From positions 1 to 45,378 of the forward strand of contig NZ_QGGF01000367.1 in NCBI RefSeq assembly GCF_003857015.1: a DNA stretch of 45,378 bases, given 5' to 3'. A program made the position numbers and the translations under genes. The notes under the pieces are model-generated. The model was not told the origin of the DNA. It was given only the letters and a program-made list of their open reading frames with translations, and did not search any database. Within the stretch, counting starts at the first letter, position 1. Each line of letters begins with the position of its first letter. This stretch comes from Micromonospora globispora. GTDB taxonomy: Bacteria > Actinomycetota > Actinomycetes > Mycobacteriales > Micromonosporaceae. Shown here in pieces: positions 43,713-45,378 of the stretch.

Positions 43713-44819
43713 TCAGGCCGAGCGCAGCCTGATCAGGCCCTGCTCATCCAGGGTGAACCGGGTCCGGTAGGGCGCGCCCAGCCCGTCCAGCAGGTCGGCC
43801 AGCCAGGCGGCGTCCGGGGCCGGGGCCGGTTCCAGGCGCATCCGCCGGATCCGGACCGGCACCAGCCGCAGCCGGCGCAGCTCGCCGGTGGCGGCATCGA
43901 ACGTCGGCAGGTGCAGCAGCCGCAGCTCCGGCCGATAGGTCTCCTGCCCGCCGATGCCCTCGTAGTCGTCGATCAGGTCCCCGGAGCCGTAGAGGATGAG
44001 CCGGCCCCGGTACCGCTCGATCGGGCGGGGGTGGTGCGACGAATGCCCATGGACCAGGTGCACGCCGGACTCGACCAGCCGGTGCGCGAACCGGACGTGC
44101 TCGTCCGGCACCTCGTAGCCCCAGTTCGACCCCCAGTGCACCGAGACCACGACCAGGTCCGCCGGGCCCGCCACCCGGGCGATCCGATCGGCCAGCGCGT
44201 CCGCCGTCGCCTCGGAGATCTCCGGCAGGTAGGCGACGCCGGCGCGCCCGGCCCCGGCGGCCCACTGCGGCGGGATCCCGCTGGACGGCGCACCCACCGA
44301 CCAGACCAGCAGCCGGCCGCCGCCATCGAGCGGCACCTCGGCCGGGCGCCACGCCGCGGTGTCGTCCCGGCCGGCGCCGGCGGGCGTGATCCCGGCCCGC
44401 CGAAGGGTGTCCAGGGTGTCGGCGAGCCCCTCCGGGCCGAAGTCCAGCACGTGGTTGTTCGCGAGAGCGCAGATGTCGAGGCGGGCGGCGGTGAGGCAGG
44501 AGACGTTCTCCGGGTGCATCCGGTAGTGGATGCCCTTGCCGGGGGCGTACTCGCCGCGGGCGGTCACCGACGTCTCCAGGTTCACGATCCGCACGTCGGG
44601 GCGGAGCGCGTCGAGGAGCCGCAGCGCGTCGCCCCACGGCCAGTCGGGCGGTACCGGGCGCGGGAGCGGTCCGGTGACCGACTCGGCCAGCTCGACGTAC
44701 CGGCGGGCGTCGGTGACCGCCTGCTCCCGCAGCGCGGGCGGACCGGGTCGGGGCAGGATCTGGTCCACGCCCCGGCCGGTCATCACGTCGCCGGCGAGGA
44801 AGAGGGTCAGCTCGGCCAT
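43713..44819 (-). CDS. CapA-family (PGA_cap) phosphoesterase-like protein
   Basis: A 368-residue protein of the CapA/PgsA metallophosphatase-like family, associated in some species with poly-gamma-glutamate capsule. Signatures are LTLFLAGDVMTGRGVDQIL at the N-terminus, VNLETSVT, ALANNHVLDFGPEGLADTLDTL with Asn-Asn-His, VVSVHWGSNWGYEVPDEHVRFAHRLVESG and VHGHSSHHPRPIERYRGRLILYGSGDLIDDYEG. No signal peptide is seen, so it is likely cytoplasmic here. The ATG at 44819 is chosen because the family begins there; a longer reading to 45320 is not family-like. No capB or capC homologue is near, so capsule synthesis is not implied. Confidence 0.88.
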   Translation of the reverse strand: MAELTLFLAGDVMTGRGVDQILPRPGPPALREQAVTDARRYVELAESVTGPLPRPVPPDWPWGDALRLLDALRPDVRIVNLETSVTARGEYAPGKGIHYRMHPENVSCLTAARLDICALANNHVLDFGPEGLADTLDTLRRAGITPAGAGRDDTAAWRPAEVPLDGGGRLLVWSVGAPSSGIPPQWAAGAGRAGVAYLPEISEATADALADRIARVAGPADLVVVSVHWGSNWGYEVPDEHVRFAHRLVESGVHLVHGHSSHHPRPIERYRGRLILYGSGDLIDDYEGIGGQETYRPELRLLHLPTFDAATGELRRLRLVPVRIRRMRLEPAPAPDAAWLADLLDGLGAPYRTRFTLDEQGLIRLRSA

Positions 44820-44922
44820 GCGGTGAGTCTTCCCGCCGGAGGGCTCGCGCACCGGACTGGTGGCGGGAATTGCACCGGTCGGGATCGAGTGAACGCGCGC
44901 CGGCCCGGGTACCTGGGCGGCC

Positions 44923-45378
44923 ATGACGGACGTGACGATCGTGGTGGCCACCCGCAACCGTCGGGACCAACTGCTGGAGCTGCTGCCCCGGCACACCGCC
45001 CCGGTGATCGTGGTGGACAACGGCTCCGACGACGGGACCCCGGAAGCGGTGGCGCGGGCCTTCCCCGACGTACGGGTGGTGCCGCTGGGCCGCAACGCCG
45101 GTGCCGGGGCGGCCCGCAACGTCGGAGTGGCGCTGGCCGACACGCCGTTCGTCGCGTTCGCCGACGACGACTCGTACTGGGCGCCGGGGGCGCTGGAGCG
45201 GGCCGCCGAGCTGCTGCACGCGCACCCCCGTACCGCCCTGCTGACCGGGCAGGTGCGCGTGGGGCGGGAGGAACGGCTGGACCCGATCTCGGCGGGCATG
45301 GCGCAGGCGCCGCTCGGCACCGCGCCGGACGCGCCCGGCCCGACCGTGCTGGGCTTCCTGGCCTGCGCGGTGGTGCTG
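44923..45378 (+). CDS. Family 2 glycosyltransferase, 5' part
   Basis: The first 152 codons of a gene that runs off the right edge. It begins MTDVTIVVATRNRRDQLLELL, then VIVVDNGSDDGTPEAV, LGRNAGAGAARNVGVALADTPFVAFADDDSYW. This is the GT-A fold of inverting GT2 enzymes with the D-x-D-type metal site DDD. The acceptor and donor sugars cannot be told. The ATG at 44923 lacks a Shine-Dalgarno. It is divergent from the CapA-like gene over 103 nt. Confidence 0.85.
   Translation, partial: MTDVTIVVATRNRRDQLLELLPRHTAPVIVVDNGSDDGTPEAVARAFPDVRVVPLGRNAGAGAARNVGVALADTPFVAFADDDSYWAPGALERAAELLHAHPRTALLTGQVRVGREERLDPISAGMAQAPLGTAPDAPGPTVLGFLACAVVL

Overview
The window is high-GC chromosomal DNA with strong third-position G/C bias, frequent GTG starts, many 1-4 nt start/stop overlaps and several starts without a Shine-Dalgarno sequence. 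The gene content (mycothiol-linked formaldehyde dehydrogenase, Asp-type MurA, actinobacterial long delta subunit, DUF2550, LCP protein, MEDS-domain regulators) points to an actinobacterium. The protein flavour suggests Micromonosporaceae, most likely Micromonospora; this is inferred from memory of the families, not from a search.

The backbone is the conserved actinobacterial block rho / rpmE / prfA / prmC / tsaC / glyA / atpI-atpZ / atpBEFHAGD / atpC / DUF2550 / murA with its cobalamin adenosyltransferase neighbour. It matches the M. tuberculosis Rv1297-Rv1315 order and is read right to left. Accessory genes have been inserted between these members: a T4-type polynucleotide kinase-phosphatase and a giant secreted phosphodiester glycosidase/phosphoesterase between rho and rpmE; a GGDEF protein between prfA and prmC; a tyrosine phosphatase, a class A PBP and an SDR between tsaC and glyA; and an LCP ligase between atpD and atpC.

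Region 1-9.5 kb: a truncated secreted protein gene at the left edge, a DUF1540 protein, ethylmalonyl-CoA mutase, an ABC-2 exporter, a decayed esterase, 3-hydroxybutyryl-CoA dehydrogenase, MurA, PduO-type adenosyltransferase, a VOC protein and a second, intact copy of the secreted protein. Mutase, dehydrogenase and adenosyltransferase form a B12 / C4-acyl-CoA theme. The two secreted-protein loci share duplicated upstream DNA carrying four ECF-type promoters (GGAAT-N18-GTT).

Region 10-21 kb: DUF2550, atpC, LCP, the remaining atp genes and glyA. A strong hairpin follows atpD and atpC has its own promoter, so epsilon appears uncoupled from the main operon. glyA carries a one-base frameshift in a homopolymer. 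Region 21-31.5 kb: cell-wall and translation-termination genes (PBP; PrmC with its substrate RF1; TsaC) plus GGDEF and Pnkp.

Region 31.5-45.4 kb: the glycosidase/phosphoesterase, a 478-nt gap with a nested palindrome, a short Rho with a C-rich leader, a MEDS-STAS / MEDS-ATPase / TrmO operon, the formaldehyde-detoxification pair (MBL + MscR), a DoxX-like protein, a GntR-MFS pair, a CapA-like protein and the start of a family 2 glycosyltransferase. Convergent gene pairs are mostly separated by strong hairpins. No tRNA, rRNA, CRISPR or transposase gene was seen.
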